DNA of 64,000 bases from Orobanche coerulescens (taxonomy: Eukaryota > Streptophyta > Magnoliopsida > Lamiales > Orobanchaceae). The stretch spans positions 30,204,231 through 30,268,230 of the forward strand of contig CM065817.1 in NCBI GenBank assembly GCA_033398695.1, given 5' to 3'. Position numbers and translations under genes: made by a program. The notes beneath the pieces were generated by a model that saw only the letters and a list, made by a program, of their open reading frames with translations, ran no database searches and was not told the DNA's origin. The first letter of the stretch is position 1. The number at the start of each line of letters is the position of its first letter. Shown in pieces: positions 1-11,305 of this stretch.

Positions 1-136
1 CAGACCTGTCCTTTGGCGTGCCCTTGAAACGACGCGCACGCGGGGTTCGAGGACGACATTAAATGCGGATCTTTTCTGGCCTTTGCACTTCGGCCCCTGA
101 GACCTGTTTAATTGCCCAGAAGTCCCCGTTCTCGCC

Positions 137-144
137 TATAAAAG
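137..144 (+). promoter_or_regulatory. TATA box of the E1 antisense gene
   Basis: TATAAAAG lies 153 bases upstream of the antisense ATG at 297. The second Tat element has TATAAAAAGGG in the corresponding place (15273). A conserved TATA box on the strand opposite to gag suggests that the antisense gene has its own promoter and does not depend on the LTR. Confidence 0.6.
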
Positions 145-296
145 GGGGTAGGGTTTCTGGGTTACAACTTTATGCATTTTGCCTGAGAAGAAAGTAGCAC
201 CCGATTTCTCTGAAGATTTGAGTTGCCGAGCGCCGTTCGACTAGACTTTTTAGGTAAGAACAAAAGCCTTTTATTTTTCCTTTTCTTTTTCTGAAG

Positions 297-3031
297 ATGT
301 CCGGAGGAGTATCAAAGGTGTTTGAGGTGGGTAGCACCTCCGCCGCCGGGAGATTGACTGCTCGGGATGAAACCTCCGCAAAGTTCCACGTGGAGACAGC
401 CGTCGAGGCTATCCGCGCCGGGATTGAACCCGCGGAGGTTGAAGAACTCTTCAACGAAGCTGACGCGGACAGGTCGGAGGAGGCGGAGCGGAAGCGCTCA
501 CTGACCGAAGAGGAGATGTCAATAAAAGCGTACTGGGAGCGAAATAGTGCGTTCGGCAAAGCCTTTACAAAATTTGTCGAGCTTATGGAGATATTGGCCG
601 GCCCACTCCCTAAGTTCGACTTTCGTGCATACTCGATCGCCCTTCCTTATGTGCCTGAAAGGCGATCGCTATTCCAGGCCACGTGTCGCTCCTCGTGCAC
701 CCTTGGCTAGATTAAAAGCTCGGCGACCAGGAAGGATTTGGCTTGTTGGAGGGCGGAGTTCTATGTCCCCTCTGACGTTTCCTTTTATGTGCCCGCCGAG
801 AATGAATGTGCCGACCAACCTCCTGAGGGTATGGTCTCCATTAATGAGTCGATCATGGGGGCCAGACTGCGGTTCCCACGGCCGTTCGCCGTGTCGTACT
901 TGTTGACCGCTTGGAATGTGGCGCCACTCCAACTGACGCCGAACGCCTGGCTGCAGATCGTCTGCACCCTCACTCTGTTTGGCGGTCATCGGCTGTTTCG
1001 TCTTCCTTCTGCTCTGGAGATTAACTATCTCTTTAAGTTGACGGCTCAGAAGGGTTCCGTTGTCGGCTACCACATTCAAGGTCGCTCGGGCCGGGTGATT
1101 CTTGGGGTGCCGAACAAGGTCCGGGGAGACCTGACCAAGTGGTTTTGGGTCGGCGGTGCGTGAAAATCGGTCGCGAATGACAATCCCACCGATGAGTTGG
1201 ATATCCCCACCGGCTTCCGGGAGAGGAATCCGAGTAAGGGTTGACTCTCCCTTCGTTCGGCTATATCCTGAACTGATCTAATTTGCCTTTCTTTTTGCAG
1301 GTACCCTTGTTCCAGCAGCGGGCGATCTACCTTTTTATTTTGTGGTCATCTTGGAGCGAATATGTAGCCTTCCATACAGTCATATCGATGCTCGCCGGAT
1401 CAACAACAAAGCTCACTGGTTGGCTGCCCGGTTATTTCATTTTCCCTGCCACTTAAGGGTCCCAGGTACAAATCTATCTCGAACTCCCTTTGCTTGACGA
1501 TCGTCCTGTGGTTGAGAACTATAACTGACTTGTGTCGATCGCCTTCTTTGTAGAAATCCACTTCCCCCGCTACTCCAAGCCACCGAGAGAAGTTGCCATG
1601 TCGAACCCCGGGATCATGAGTCGTCTCCGCCAAGGGAAGAAGATGAGTCGTGCCCCTGTGGCGCTGATCCATCCTATTCCGGAGGCGAGACCTCTCGTGG
1701 AGCCACTCGTCGATGATTCGGAGCCTCGAGAGGAGGGACAGCTCCAGGTCAACTGCAAGAGGCGGAGGACGGAGGAGCCTTCGCCCTCTGTTGCCGCTGA
1801 GGTGCCCACGGTGGCGTCGCCGATCGCCGTGCCTCCAATTTCTGTGATTCCAATGGCGGAGGGGTCCACGCCTTCGTCGAGTTTTCTGGAAGCCACGGCG
1901 ATCGCTCGCGCTGAGACCCCTCGCGGGAGGCCGTTCTTTGGCCGCGATCCGGAGAAGGTCGAAAGGTGAGTTTGGTTGCTTTGCTGGGTTATGATATTTC
2001 CTTTGTTGGAAATATACTAACTGTTTTGTTCTTGGTGCAGGGTCCGTCGCTCCGATCCAAACTGCTCGCCGATGGTGCTGGACTTCTTGCTGAGCAATGC
2101 CCCTCGCGAGGCCTGCGATGTCCCTTCTTACATTGCACGGGATGTCGCCTCCCTGTCGAAGGCCTGGACGACCGACCTGGATGCGATCACACGCCGGCGG
2201 TCCGATGATGCGATGCAGGCGACCTTCGCTCTGGCCCTTCAGACGGCGACGATGGCTGCTCATGCCGTGAGGGACTATGAGGGGCGGCCCTCCACCACTC
2301 GTCTCCATGCGGACCTCGAGGCCGCTCAAAAACAAAATGCTGAGCTTGTCAACCTGCTCGTGGCGATGGAGAAGAGCTCCATGGAGGCGGCGAAGCAGGC
2401 GAGGCAGGATCTTGATCGGGCACGGGCAGCGACCGATCGGATGCGTGATCAAATGACGGACGCCCGCAGGTCGCATGCGGCCGCGCAGAAGGAGGCGACT
2501 GAGCTGAAGGCGGTTGTGGATTGCTTGAACGGCGAACCGGCATCGTCGAAGGGAGAGGTGGTTGCTAAGGATTCCGAGCTCCAGTGTGCTAATAAAACGA
2601 TCGCTGGGCTGAGGGGAAAGCTGGAGGCAACCGAGGCCGATCCCTTCCTTAACGTGGAGTACGTCAGTGAGTTTGCCTACTATATGGCATATGCTGACGC
2701 AATCCGCGCCGCTAAGAAGGCAGGGCTCGAGGTCAGCCCTTTGGATGATAACTTCAAAGATTATGCGCTAGAGCACCCTTTGCGGCCCGCCTTCTTTGTG
2801 CCGATCTTGGACCTCTCGGATCTCGGCGTCGACTTGAGCTGGTATCCGTCTCCTGATAATCTTGTTCACCCGGATTCCCCAGAGGACGGGGGGCAGTGCC
2901 TGACGCCGGCGAGGGAGCGCATGCCAATCCGGCGACCGACGGTGAAGTCCGGGCCGATCCAGCGGCCGATGGAGAAGGCCAGGCAGGGGCAGCCTGAGCT
3001 TGTCCGCTTTCATTTTTGTTTTTGCTTGTAA
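297..3031 (+). pseudogene. Antisense accessory gene of a Tat element (putative plant transposon protein family), four exons
   Basis: This gene lies opposite to gag. Exons are read as 297-1233, 1301-1465, 1554-1965 and 2041-3031. Introns begin GTAAGG, GTACAA and GTGAGT and end GCAG, GTAG and GCAG. Splicing keeps the frame across each junction; the third gives Glu-Arg followed by Val-Arg-Arg. The product has an N-terminal acidic region, a globular domain of the kind annotated as 'putative gypsy type transposon' (around FGGHRLFRL, bases 970-1010), a proline-rich linker with a basic KRRR patch, a long coiled coil (about 2280-2640) and a conserved C-terminal domain (LSWYP near 2830). An in-frame TAG at 708-710 and a frameshift near 1160 (TGA at 1161) break it. 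The function is unknown. Extra ORFs in the Tat lineage, some antisense, are documented; a structural or nuclear role is only a guess. Confidence 0.75.
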
Positions 3032-3565
3032 TTTTTTTGGGCTCCTCCTTTTTTGTAATTTGCCCTTGGGCAATTTATACTTGTGTTTGCAATGAAATGA
3101 AAAGAGTTTCTGAAACGAGTATTTTCCTTCTCTGATTCCTTTTGTACGATCGTCTGTCTGAATCTTTTGCATTTGACTTTACACAAGTGTCTGATGAGCA
3201 GTCGTCGTACGTACAGCTCCAAATGGATTGATATACTTAAACTCATACTGGTAATTTTCAGCACAAAGCCGATCGTCATGTGTGTATTTGAACAAAGTCG
3301 ATCGTCGTATGTATAGCTCCGCTCTCCCCCTTGTTTTTGTTTACTTGGTGAAAGTAAGGGAACGAAAATAAATCGTTTAGCGAGCGATCTTTGGTTTAGT
3401 TCCTGCGATCTTCAATTTTGCAGATTCCTCGAGAATGGACGACCATCTCGGCCTAGAGGAACCGTGCACAGTCGTGGAGTTTGATGGAACCGACCTCCGC
3501 AACCATGTCTTGTGCACGAGCGACATTCCGTCTGATGGCCTACTTCTCGAGACCCACTTAATTAT

Positions 3566-4090
3566 GAGGGTCCTCCGTAGGCTACGTTTTGCCTCGCAAT
3601 GTAGCGATGGGACGGACGATCTCTGCCTGGAGGTGTCCTTGCACGGGACGCCGTCGGATTAATCAACTCCGCGACCGTGTCTTGTTAGCACTTTTCTGCC
3701 TGGGACCGACATGTTAGATGACAGGCCTTTGTGGGCATACGTTGTGACGGGGGGAGGGACGCATCGCATTGTCCGGGTCCACCATGTTAGATGATGGACC
3801 TTTGAGGGCGGGCGAGCATCTCCACAGATCTGTTTTGGAGGGTCCTTCGGCTACACCCGCCTCGTATTTAAACAAAAGGTAAGCGATCTCTGCCCAAAAA
3901 AACCTTGCATGGACGGGTTGTCGGTTCCATCGACCTCTAGAACCATGGCTGCACTTTTCTACCTCGGACCGTCATGTTAGATGGCGATCCTCGACGGTAT
4001 ACATTGTGCTGGGGGAGGCAATCGCTTGCCTAGGTCCATCATGTTAGATGACGAACTTTAGCGGGCGAGCGAGTCATCCTCTTTTTGGAG
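3566..4090. repeat. Degenerate tandem repeat of about 270 bp in the E1 3' untranslated region
   Basis: Two diverged units start at about 3566 and 3838. Each opens with GAGGGTCCT(C/T)CG and a GGCTACG-like block, continues with GCGATCTC and CCTTGCA blocks, and includes CATGTTAGATG. The second unit is shortened near 4090. E2 has the same repeats at 18452-18905. Tat elements are known for tandem repeats between pol and the 3' LTR, and these can seed satellite DNA. Nothing coding was seen from 3032 to 4278. Confidence 0.6.
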
Positions 4091-4278
4091 ACGTTGCTTA
4101 GGCAGTAGACTTTCGTTTGACATGGTGGGAATCGGGGAAAGACCTCCGAAGTTTCCACCTCTTGATTAAAGCATATAGATCCGGCCGTCGAGGTTGACTG
4201 GGGGGTTGACTCGTATGAGTCTTTCGGCCTGTCGCGTTCGACTCTGGCGACTGGTTTGGGAGATTTACGGGGCTCCAG

Positions 4279-5853
4279 CTAAGCCACTAAACTGTCCAGC
4301 TTGCCCTCCTCGAACAATCTCCGGAGTTGTCTGAGGAGGTCGCGGCATTGGTTGGTGTTGTGGCCGGGACTCTTGTGGTAAGCACAAAATTTATCGCGGT
4401 CCAGATGACCGTTGTCCCTTATCGCTTTTGGCTTGCTTAGCCGCTCATAATCCTTGATGGCATAAAAAATATGGGTCGGAGATAGATTGAGGTTGTGGAG
4501 GAAATGGGCTCCCACATCCTCAAAGGCCTTGAGATCATCGGGTGGCTTGGCGATCGCTGTCTTTGGGATGGGAGACGACATCTTCCTCTCCCCGGTTGCC
4601 CCCTCGTCTAGGCGAAGGGTGAGCAGCCTCTGTCTGGCCAGAAAATGGGCAGCTTTGGCGTGGAAGATCGCGTAAGTTGGGGGGATGTCCTTCGTAAGGT
4701 GCCTGAACATGGGCGAAAGACACTCGAATCCCCCTAAGACTAAGTAAAGGGCGATCTCGTCGCTTATGGGCTCACCGGTGAGGACTACTTCATCTACCTG
4801 GTCGATGTAATCTTCATCGGACTCGTCTTTCCCCTGCCTGATCTTCATCATGCGGTGGGGACCTTCTGGACGAGCGACCTTGGCGGCGAAGTACGACGTG
4901 AAGTTGCTCGCCAGTTTTTTAAAGGAATTGATTGAGCGTGGTGGCAATGAGATATACCACCTATGGGCAAGATTACCCAATGTCAACGGGAACATTCGGC
5001 ATTTTGTCGCGTCCGACGCCCCGCATCCGGTCATGTAGATCCGGAACTTGCTTAATAGAGTCTCGGGGTCCGATCTCCCCTCATACAAAGGTGTTTGAGG
5101 AGGAGCGGTCTTTGGTTGCATGGGGGCAAGCTCGATCTGGACCACGAGCGGCTCACTTGGTTCGGCGACCTTTCTCTTAGCGCCTGCCCCAGTTTCTAGG
5201 AGCGCCTTCATATCATCGAGCTGGCGTTGCATTGCGGCCATCGCCGTACCCTGGATGCTCGTAGTTTGGCTCTCGGAGCGGGAGCCGAGGCGATCATGTA
5301 CTGATCTTCTGGCTCCGCGGTAGGCGATGAGGTTTTCGCCGCCGAGCTTGGTTTTTCGGCGAAGGGGAGCCAAATGGCCGACCTATCTTTTGGGAGTTGG
5401 GTATGCCGAGCTCCTGGTGACGGATTCGGACTCCGTCGTCTGATGGCTGGGGCCAGACTGCCCTGGTCGCCATGAAGGGTCACTTCCAAGCCGGGTGAAG
5501 ATGGAACTGTCCCGTCTTGCGAGTGCCTTTTCTTGTGAATCGGGGCTTTCTGATGATTGCTCGATAAGTAACCCCTTGAGCTTTCGTTTGCCCGCGCAGC
5601 GGATGGCTGATGGGGTAATAGTGGGCGCGTTGCATGCTCTTCGTCACTCCCTTAGGATGGCCATGGCCTCCTCGATCTGTTCTGCGGTTTGGAATTAATC
5701 GAGTGAGAGGCTGGAACCGTCCCTCGGGGGAGGGAGTGGGAGTCCCGCGTCGCCACGACTGCCCTCCTCCGTAGGTTGGGATTCGGTTTGTGCCGGAATA
5801 AGGCGTCCGGTGAGCCGTAAAGTGGCTCTCTTCGAAGTGGTGGCAGACGTCAT
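4279..5853 (-). pseudogene. gag: Gag of Tat element E1, one nonsense codon
   Basis: The start ATG is at 5853-5851, and the same position opens E2 gag at 24692. The frame runs 525 codons to 4279 with an in-frame TAA at 5697-5695, where E2 has a glutamine codon (SLDQFQT). From 5373 it is open for 364 codons. The Retrotrans_gag core (about codons 260-400) shows the usual FRIYMTGCGA and HRWYISLP blocks. A variant zinc knuckle with Cys-x2-His-x4-His-x4-Cys spacing (CAYHKSPGHNTNQC) is near the C-terminus, followed by LRRLFEEGKLD, typical of Tat Gag. Gag forms the cytoplasmic virus-like particle. The reading frame ends shortly after the knuckle and no protease follows. This long open frame in a pol-less element suggests it was recently usable, possibly in trans. 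Confidence 0.8.
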
Positions 5854-5960
5854 TATTCTGAAGGTTTGTCTTTGAAGAACAATGAGTGTTTCTTCAAGTA
5901 TATGTTCCGGGGAATAGTGAGTGTTCTTCGAAACAGTCGGAGAGAAAATAAAGGTAAAGC

Positions 5961-5978
5961 CCTCCTTCTAGCGCCAAT
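5961..5978 (-). other. Putative primer-binding site of E1
   Basis: Directly inside the 5' LTR, the minus strand reads ATTGGCGCTAGAAGGAGG. E2 has nearly the same sequence in the same place. Position and conservation support a PBS, but I could not assign the tRNA with confidence. Confidence 0.5.
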
Positions 5979-6943
5979 TGTTGTTACCCAAAATATTATT
6001 CGGAACGTTATGCTGGATATGGCTACGAGTGAGTAAAAAACAAAATGCGAGAGCACGTACGAAGGAATGTAAATAACACAAGATTTGTCGGGGTTGTTAG
6101 TCCCGGGCTTGAATGCTCTCGTGAGATATTATTAATACGAATACTGCTTTGGAGTACAAATATTAATGTTAGAGTATGATTACAATGAGTGTAATGACCC
6201 TAGTTATCTATCTCTTGAGTGCTGGTGATTGCTGGAAGAACCAGAGTTAATGCTCTGTGAGTTCTTGTAACAAAGATGAAGTGCTGTGTTTTTAGCTGTA
6301 GGATCCAACTGTGTGAATTTAGCTATCATATTTCTTGTGTGAAATCAACAGTTTCTGAACCTCTTTCCAAATGTTGGAGGTCTCCTATTTATAGAAGTGG
6401 AGGTAGTTGGGATGTCTCGATCCCATACTAGCGATCGCCTTTCCTGTATTAAATTAAGCGGGCGATCGTCTTAGCACATGGGTCGGTTTCCTTAAAGTCC
6501 ATAGCCGCTACTGGCAGCCAGATGTGCGAACCAATGAGAAGAAAACACGCGTCTCGTGTCGCTGTCTTGGGAGGTCCCACCTTGGAACCTTTCGACGGGT
6601 TTGTCGGTAGTTGAGGCTGTCCATATCGTCTACAGCTGGTAGGGAGTCAAAAAGCCTTTTCCTGCTGCGCCTTTTGCAGATCTGCACGTGGGTCTTCATC
6701 CGAGATTCGGTCTTCGTAGACTTTGACGGATGTCGGCTTTACACGTGGCATAAGACGGTCGTCCTTTTGTCAGGCACTAGGGTCGATCGCTAGGTTCTAA
6801 GAGACGATCGACCTGAATGCCGATCGCTTGGTACTTGGTCTAGAATCTTCGCCTGGTAAGTCTACCTTGGTTTATCTGATGTTGGCTTGGTCTCTCGGCC
6901 CTTATGCCGATCGCCGTCGAGGCGTATAAATCGCCGCACAACA
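5979..6943 (-). repeat. 5' LTR of E1
   Basis: Begins TGTTGTTACCC and ends CACAACA. The first 200 bases closely match the E2 LTRs (13979 and 24821). A minus-strand TATA box (plus-strand TATTTATA, 6386-6393) marks the promoter. CGATCG palindromes are frequent towards the right end. Confidence 0.85.
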
Positions 6944-7605
6944 GAGGCCAAAGTAAATTTTCTTGAACATGGGTCCTCTAGCTAAAAGAGGAAACGGAAC
7001 CATGTTCAGGACAAAGGGAAAAAGCCTTTTAAGACAAAGAAGTTCACTGGAAATTGCCACAACTGTGGTAAGCCAACCCATAAGGCAAAGGACTATCGCT
7101 TGCCAATAAGTTCAACTGGTCAGCGACAAAGGCAAGCGACTTGCCAATGTGGTTGAACATGGCGATGTTGACATGACATATATGAAGCTGTCAGCTATGG
7201 TTTAGGATTTGATCGAGGAGGTTTGGGCTATGGTGATTGAAACCAATATGGTGGAATCACCACGCCTGGTACGTTGATACTGGGTCTACAAGTCATGTTT
7301 GTTCTTAAAAGGACATGTTCTCTTCCTACACTGTCACTGATGGTAGGAAATTGCATATGGCAAACTCTGTTTCTTCTGTGATTGCAGGTGTGGGGAACGT
7401 GGTCTTAAAGCTAACCTCTAGAAGGGAGCTAATGCTTAAGGATGTGCTGCATGTCCCAGACGTCCTAAATTTAGTTTCAGGCTCTCTACTAGTTAGTCAT
7501 GGGTTTAGACTAGCTTTTGAGTCTGATTAATTTATTATGAGCAAGTTCGGAATATTCCTTGGTCGAGGTTATATTGACAGGGGATTATTCAAAATAAATG
7601 TGATG
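6944..7605 (+). pseudogene. Copia A Gag C-terminus, protease and pre-integrase fragment
   Basis: The conceptual translation shows a zinc knuckle (CHNCGKPTHKAKD, near 7057), then a degraded aspartic protease with a DTGS-like motif followed by SHVC (near 7280). The longest open piece (7315-7530) contains [15 protein letters not shown], the region that follows the protease in copia polyproteins. The reading ends at GLFKINVM (to 7605), where the non-LTR element begins. Several stops and frameshifts are present, and it is not functional. The next part of the same polyprotein resumes at 32360. Confidence 0.8.
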
Positions 7606-8280
7606 CATGTAAGCCGTGAAGGCAAGTTCGGGCCGTTCTCTGTGATTTGGGCGATTCTGGGGGGAGGGGGGACTTCCAGCCGTCCGTTCTACCACCGGCT
7701 CAGCCGTCTGCCACCGGGTTTTCTGACCGCCTCCTCGCCGTCCGTCAACCCTTCTTCAGTCGATGGTTTCCTTCCCTCCGGGATTTCTGACCGCTTGCTT
7801 TTGTTCCGCGTGAATAGGGTTTGGGTGATTTGGGCGTCGGGAGGTCTTCTTCCTTCCATCCCTGTCGTCCTTCCCCTACCGGCCGCCACCCCTAGCCATC
7901 CTTCTTCCTTCCATCTCTGTCGTCCTTCCCCTAGTTGCCCGCCTCTTTCCGGTTCCGTTGGCATTTTGTTTGTTGTGGAGTGTCGTTTGCTTTGGCAAAT
8001 TGTTTGTGGTGGTTTCAGCAGGTTCCTTACAGGCCGAGTGCTTACTGTTTGGTGTTGTTTCAACAGGTTCCATACAGTGAGATTGCAGTGACTTGTAACG
8101 GGTTCTATTCAGGTTGCGTTTATTTCTATCCCTTACTCGGTTTTGTGGTGGTATTCTCCTTTGGAGTGATTATGTTGGTTCTCCCAGCGATATTGTTTTA
8201 GCAGCTCTTGGTTTCGTTTGGGCCTGGTACTTATCAGCATAGTTTGTTCTCCGTGGCGTGTGACTATTTTTGTTTGCTTT
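7606..8280 (+). other. 5' leader of the non-LTR element
   Basis: This C/T-rich leader has no convincing coding potential. It contains a direct repeat: a CTTCCTTCCATC...TGTCGTCCTTCCCCTA block at about 7849-7880 recurs at about 7907-7935. A few short open frames are present but none matches a family I recognise. Confidence 0.45.
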
Positions 8281-11200
8281 ATGACGATTGTACGTTTTCG
8301 TTGCCCTTTTGTGGGTTTGAGTGGTTGTCATGATGGTAGGGGAAACGGGCTTACCAGAACTTCGTTGATCACTCACCTTCGGGATCGTCACTTTAATGAG
8401 GAGGCGCTAGTTGTTACTAAACATTCTTTGGCTACTAGTCTTGTTGTTTTCGAGGCGGCTGAAGTTACCCTTAATCGCATGGGTCTTTGGTTATGTGGTG
8501 TGTGTTTTACGACGAATACCTTTCCTTCTAAGTGCCGACATGGTAATGGTTCTAACTTTGTGTCTCCTCCTGATTGTGGTGATGGTGTGGTTAGGTTCGT
8601 GTTGTATGATCTCAACAAACCACAAGTTTCTTCTTCTATTCAACTTGCCCAAGTTGATAATTTGGTTTTGGATGAGTATGGTGGTTTCAATTGCCTCTCC
8701 TCGACACTTCGCTTTCTAAAGGGCTGCGTACTGTCAAATCCATCCCTCCCAAGTGCCGTTTGGGGTTCTCTCGGGTTTTGAAAGGGGCTCTTGATAAGTT
8801 GATCTGCACACCCGATGACTTTTCTTGTTGGGTTAGTTTGTTAGTCTTGCCCCTTTGTCTCCTTAAAACCTTTTGCCCAAGGAGTAATCTTGAGTGTAGG
8901 TCTGCTATTAAGCGACAACGCCAGGAAGAGTATATTACTAATGTTATTCGATCTTGGGGTGTTCTTGGTGGTGGTTTGCAACTTATGAGAGAGGTTTTAG
9001 CCGAACCCTCCCCAACATGGTCAGATATCAATGAGGGAAATTTGGACTTGGGGGAGTGTAATGTCAAGCAGTGTAGGAGGAAGATTTGTGATGGCCATTA
9101 TACTACGGCTGTTAGAGTTCTTTTTTCTTCTGGTGTTGCTAATTATAATGATGCTACTCTTGAAGACTTAAAGGCTAAACATCCCTTCAAATCAGCTCTT
9201 TCTTTGCCGCATTCACCTATAGATCATCATCACCTTGTTGCATCTCATGCTGTGGTTCTTGATATGATTAAGAGTTTTCCTCGCGGTACTTCTTGTGGTC
9301 GGGATGGTTTACGTTAGTGGTGCTGCAGTGGCTATTTCTGATGAGTTAGTCGCTTCTATCAACCAAGTAGTGAATCTTTTTCTAGACGGTAAATGCCCCA
9401 GGGTGTTGGGTGAGTATATTGCTAGTGCTCCTCTCACACCGCTGGTCAAGCCGGGTGGTGGTATTCGACCTATTGCTGTGGGGACCGTTTGGAGGCGTTT
9501 GGTCTCCAAGGTTAGTGCCACCATGATTGGCCACTCTTTGGATGGTTATTTAAATGATCTACAGTTCGGTGTCGGGGTATCTGGTGGAGGAGAGGCTATT
9601 CTTCATGTCGTGAATCGGTTAATTGAAGAACGTGGGGATGATGTGGGCCTTTCGATATTGTTGGTGGATTTCAAAAATGCCTTCAACTTGGTGGATCGGG
9701 AGGCTATGCTACATGAGGTTCATCTGCGATGTCCTGCTATTTCACGTTGGGTGGAATTTTGTTACTCCAGCCCAGCTAGACTATATTATGGGGAACACAC
9801 TTTATGGTCGCATCAAGGTGTGCAACAAGGTGATCCACGTGGACCTTTGCTTTTTTCTTTAGTGTTACATCCTCTGGTATGCAAGATTAGAGACTCATTT
9901 AGCATTTCCTTTCAAGATTGGTATCTGGATGATGGCATTATTATTGGAGATACTTTGGTTGTGGGGAAGGTTTTAGAGCTTATTATGTTGGATGGACCCC
10001 GTTTTGGTTTGCACCTCAATGTTGATAAAACTGAGGTTTTTTGGCCTAAGGAGGATCCCAGAAGCAGGCATTTGGGCGTTTTCCCACCTAATATTTCCCG
10101 ACCTTTACACGGTGTTAAATTACTGGGTGGGCCTGTTAGTGTGGACCTTGATTTTAGTAGTGAGCTTGTTATGAAAAGAGTTGCCAAAACCATTGATCTT
10201 ATGGGTGCTATTGCTAAAATTAATGATCCTCAGTGTGAGTTGTTGCTGCTTCGTGCTTGTGCCGGTATTTCCAAGTTATATTTTGCTATGCACACTTGTT
10301 CCTCCCGGGTCTTTGAGAGTGCTCAGATTTCTTTTGATGTGGCTCTTCGTTCTTCTTTGGAGCGTATTGTCACTGCTTCTGGACCTGGTTGTGGTGATTG
10401 GCAATGGAGACTTGCCACCTTACCCTTTACTTTTGGGGGACTTGGTGTATATTCTGCAGGTGATGTCTTGAACTATGCTTTCCTTGCTTCTAGACTTCAA
10501 TCTGCTAGCTTACAAACTAAGCTTCTCTGAAATACCGGTATTGTGATTTCTGGCCCTTCTTTTGATGATGCATTATGTACTTTTAATGTGTAAATGGATA
10601 TGGACCTTTTGAGTAACCCGAGTGAGATCGCTGCCCCCAAGCTCATGAAGAAATTGGCAGATATACATTTCGCACGGGTTACCAAAACGGTTGAATCCAC
10701 CTTTCGCCTATCTTCTCGACAGATGGCGTTATGGAATTTCGCAAAAGGAGGACTACACTTCAGATTGGCTCATAGTGGTTCCAATATCTGGTTTAGGACA
10801 GAATATGAACGCCAGGACTTACCGATGTGTGTTGTGCTATCGGCTAGGTGTTCCCCTTTTTTCTGTTCAGATGCCGTGCTCAGCTTGTTCCAAGGTCTTT
10901 ACTGGGGATATTTATAAGGACCATACTGTATCGTGCGCGGGTATTATTGGTATTAAACATCGGCATAATGTTGTGCGTGATGTTTTTGTTGACATATGTT
11001 CTCGGTCCGGGATTTCGGCACGTAAGGAGGTTGATATTGGGCTTATTGGGGAAAGGGACAAACCCTTACGTCCAGCTGATATGTTACTTGGGATGGTGGA
11101 CTTGATGTATGTGTTGATCTGACTGGGGCATCGCCCTTGACGCAAACTGGCATGGTTGATTTTGTGCCGGGTCGTGCGGTGATTGAATCCGCACAACGTA

Positions 11201-11305
11201 AACACGTCAAGTACGAGGCTAAATGCTCGGATATGGGATATGGGTTTCTCCCCTTTTCATTCTCTTCTTTTAGAGAACTTGAGAAGGATGCGGTGGCCTT
11301 ACTAA
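8281..11305 (+). pseudogene. Non-LTR reverse transcriptase with CCHC finger and restriction-like endonuclease (N-terminal part)
   Basis: Domains in order: a C2H2-like finger (Cys-x7-Cys, then HLRDRH, 8305-8390); a second Cys/His cluster (CGVCF...CRH, near 8500); RT motifs A (LVDFKNAFN, about 9662), B (QGVQQGDPRGPLL, about 9820) and C (WYLDD, 9919-9933); then Cys-x2-Cys-x11-His-x4-Cys (about 10875-10945). After that comes KHRHNVVRD and an endonuclease-like stretch with RPAD (about 11071), CVDLT (about 11112) and a Lys/Cys-rich block. The order finger-RT-CCHC-endonuclease is that of non-LTR clades using a restriction-like endonuclease (R2/CRE type). Frameshifts occur near 8700, 9310, 10600, 10740 and 11095. 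The longest open piece is 411 codons (9295-10530). The start is taken at 8281, though an in-frame ATG at 8218 is possible. The C-terminus is at 32164-32300. Confidence 0.7.

Larger units (their letters stand above)
1..6943 (-). mobile_element. E1: Tat-lineage Ty3/gypsy element lacking pol, truncated by window edge
   Basis: On the minus strand this reads 5' LTR (5979-6943), a putative primer site, gag (5853-4279), a tandem-repeat region, then an antisense gene on the plus strand (297-3031). No protease, RT, RNase H or integrase lies between gag and the antisense gene. Element E2 (13979-25781) has the same order with pol present, so E1 is a pol-deleted relative. The deletion joint is near 4105, where sequence matching E2 near 22935 abuts the downstream repeat region. 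The 3' LTR is outside the window; by comparison with E2 it should end about 200 bases to the left. GC content is visibly higher than in the Athila parts. The right end abuts copia A at 6944, where GAGGC would be the TSD, but this cannot be checked without the left flank. Confidence 0.85.

Noticed and set aside
6944..6948. GAGGC as the TSD of E1
   Set aside because: The left end of E1 lies outside the window, so the partner copy cannot be seen.
7537..8091. 184-codon frame at the start of the non-LTR element as a possible ORF1
   Set aside because: No RNA-binding or coiled-coil features; it overlaps a C/T-rich leader with direct repeats and begins in copia sequence.
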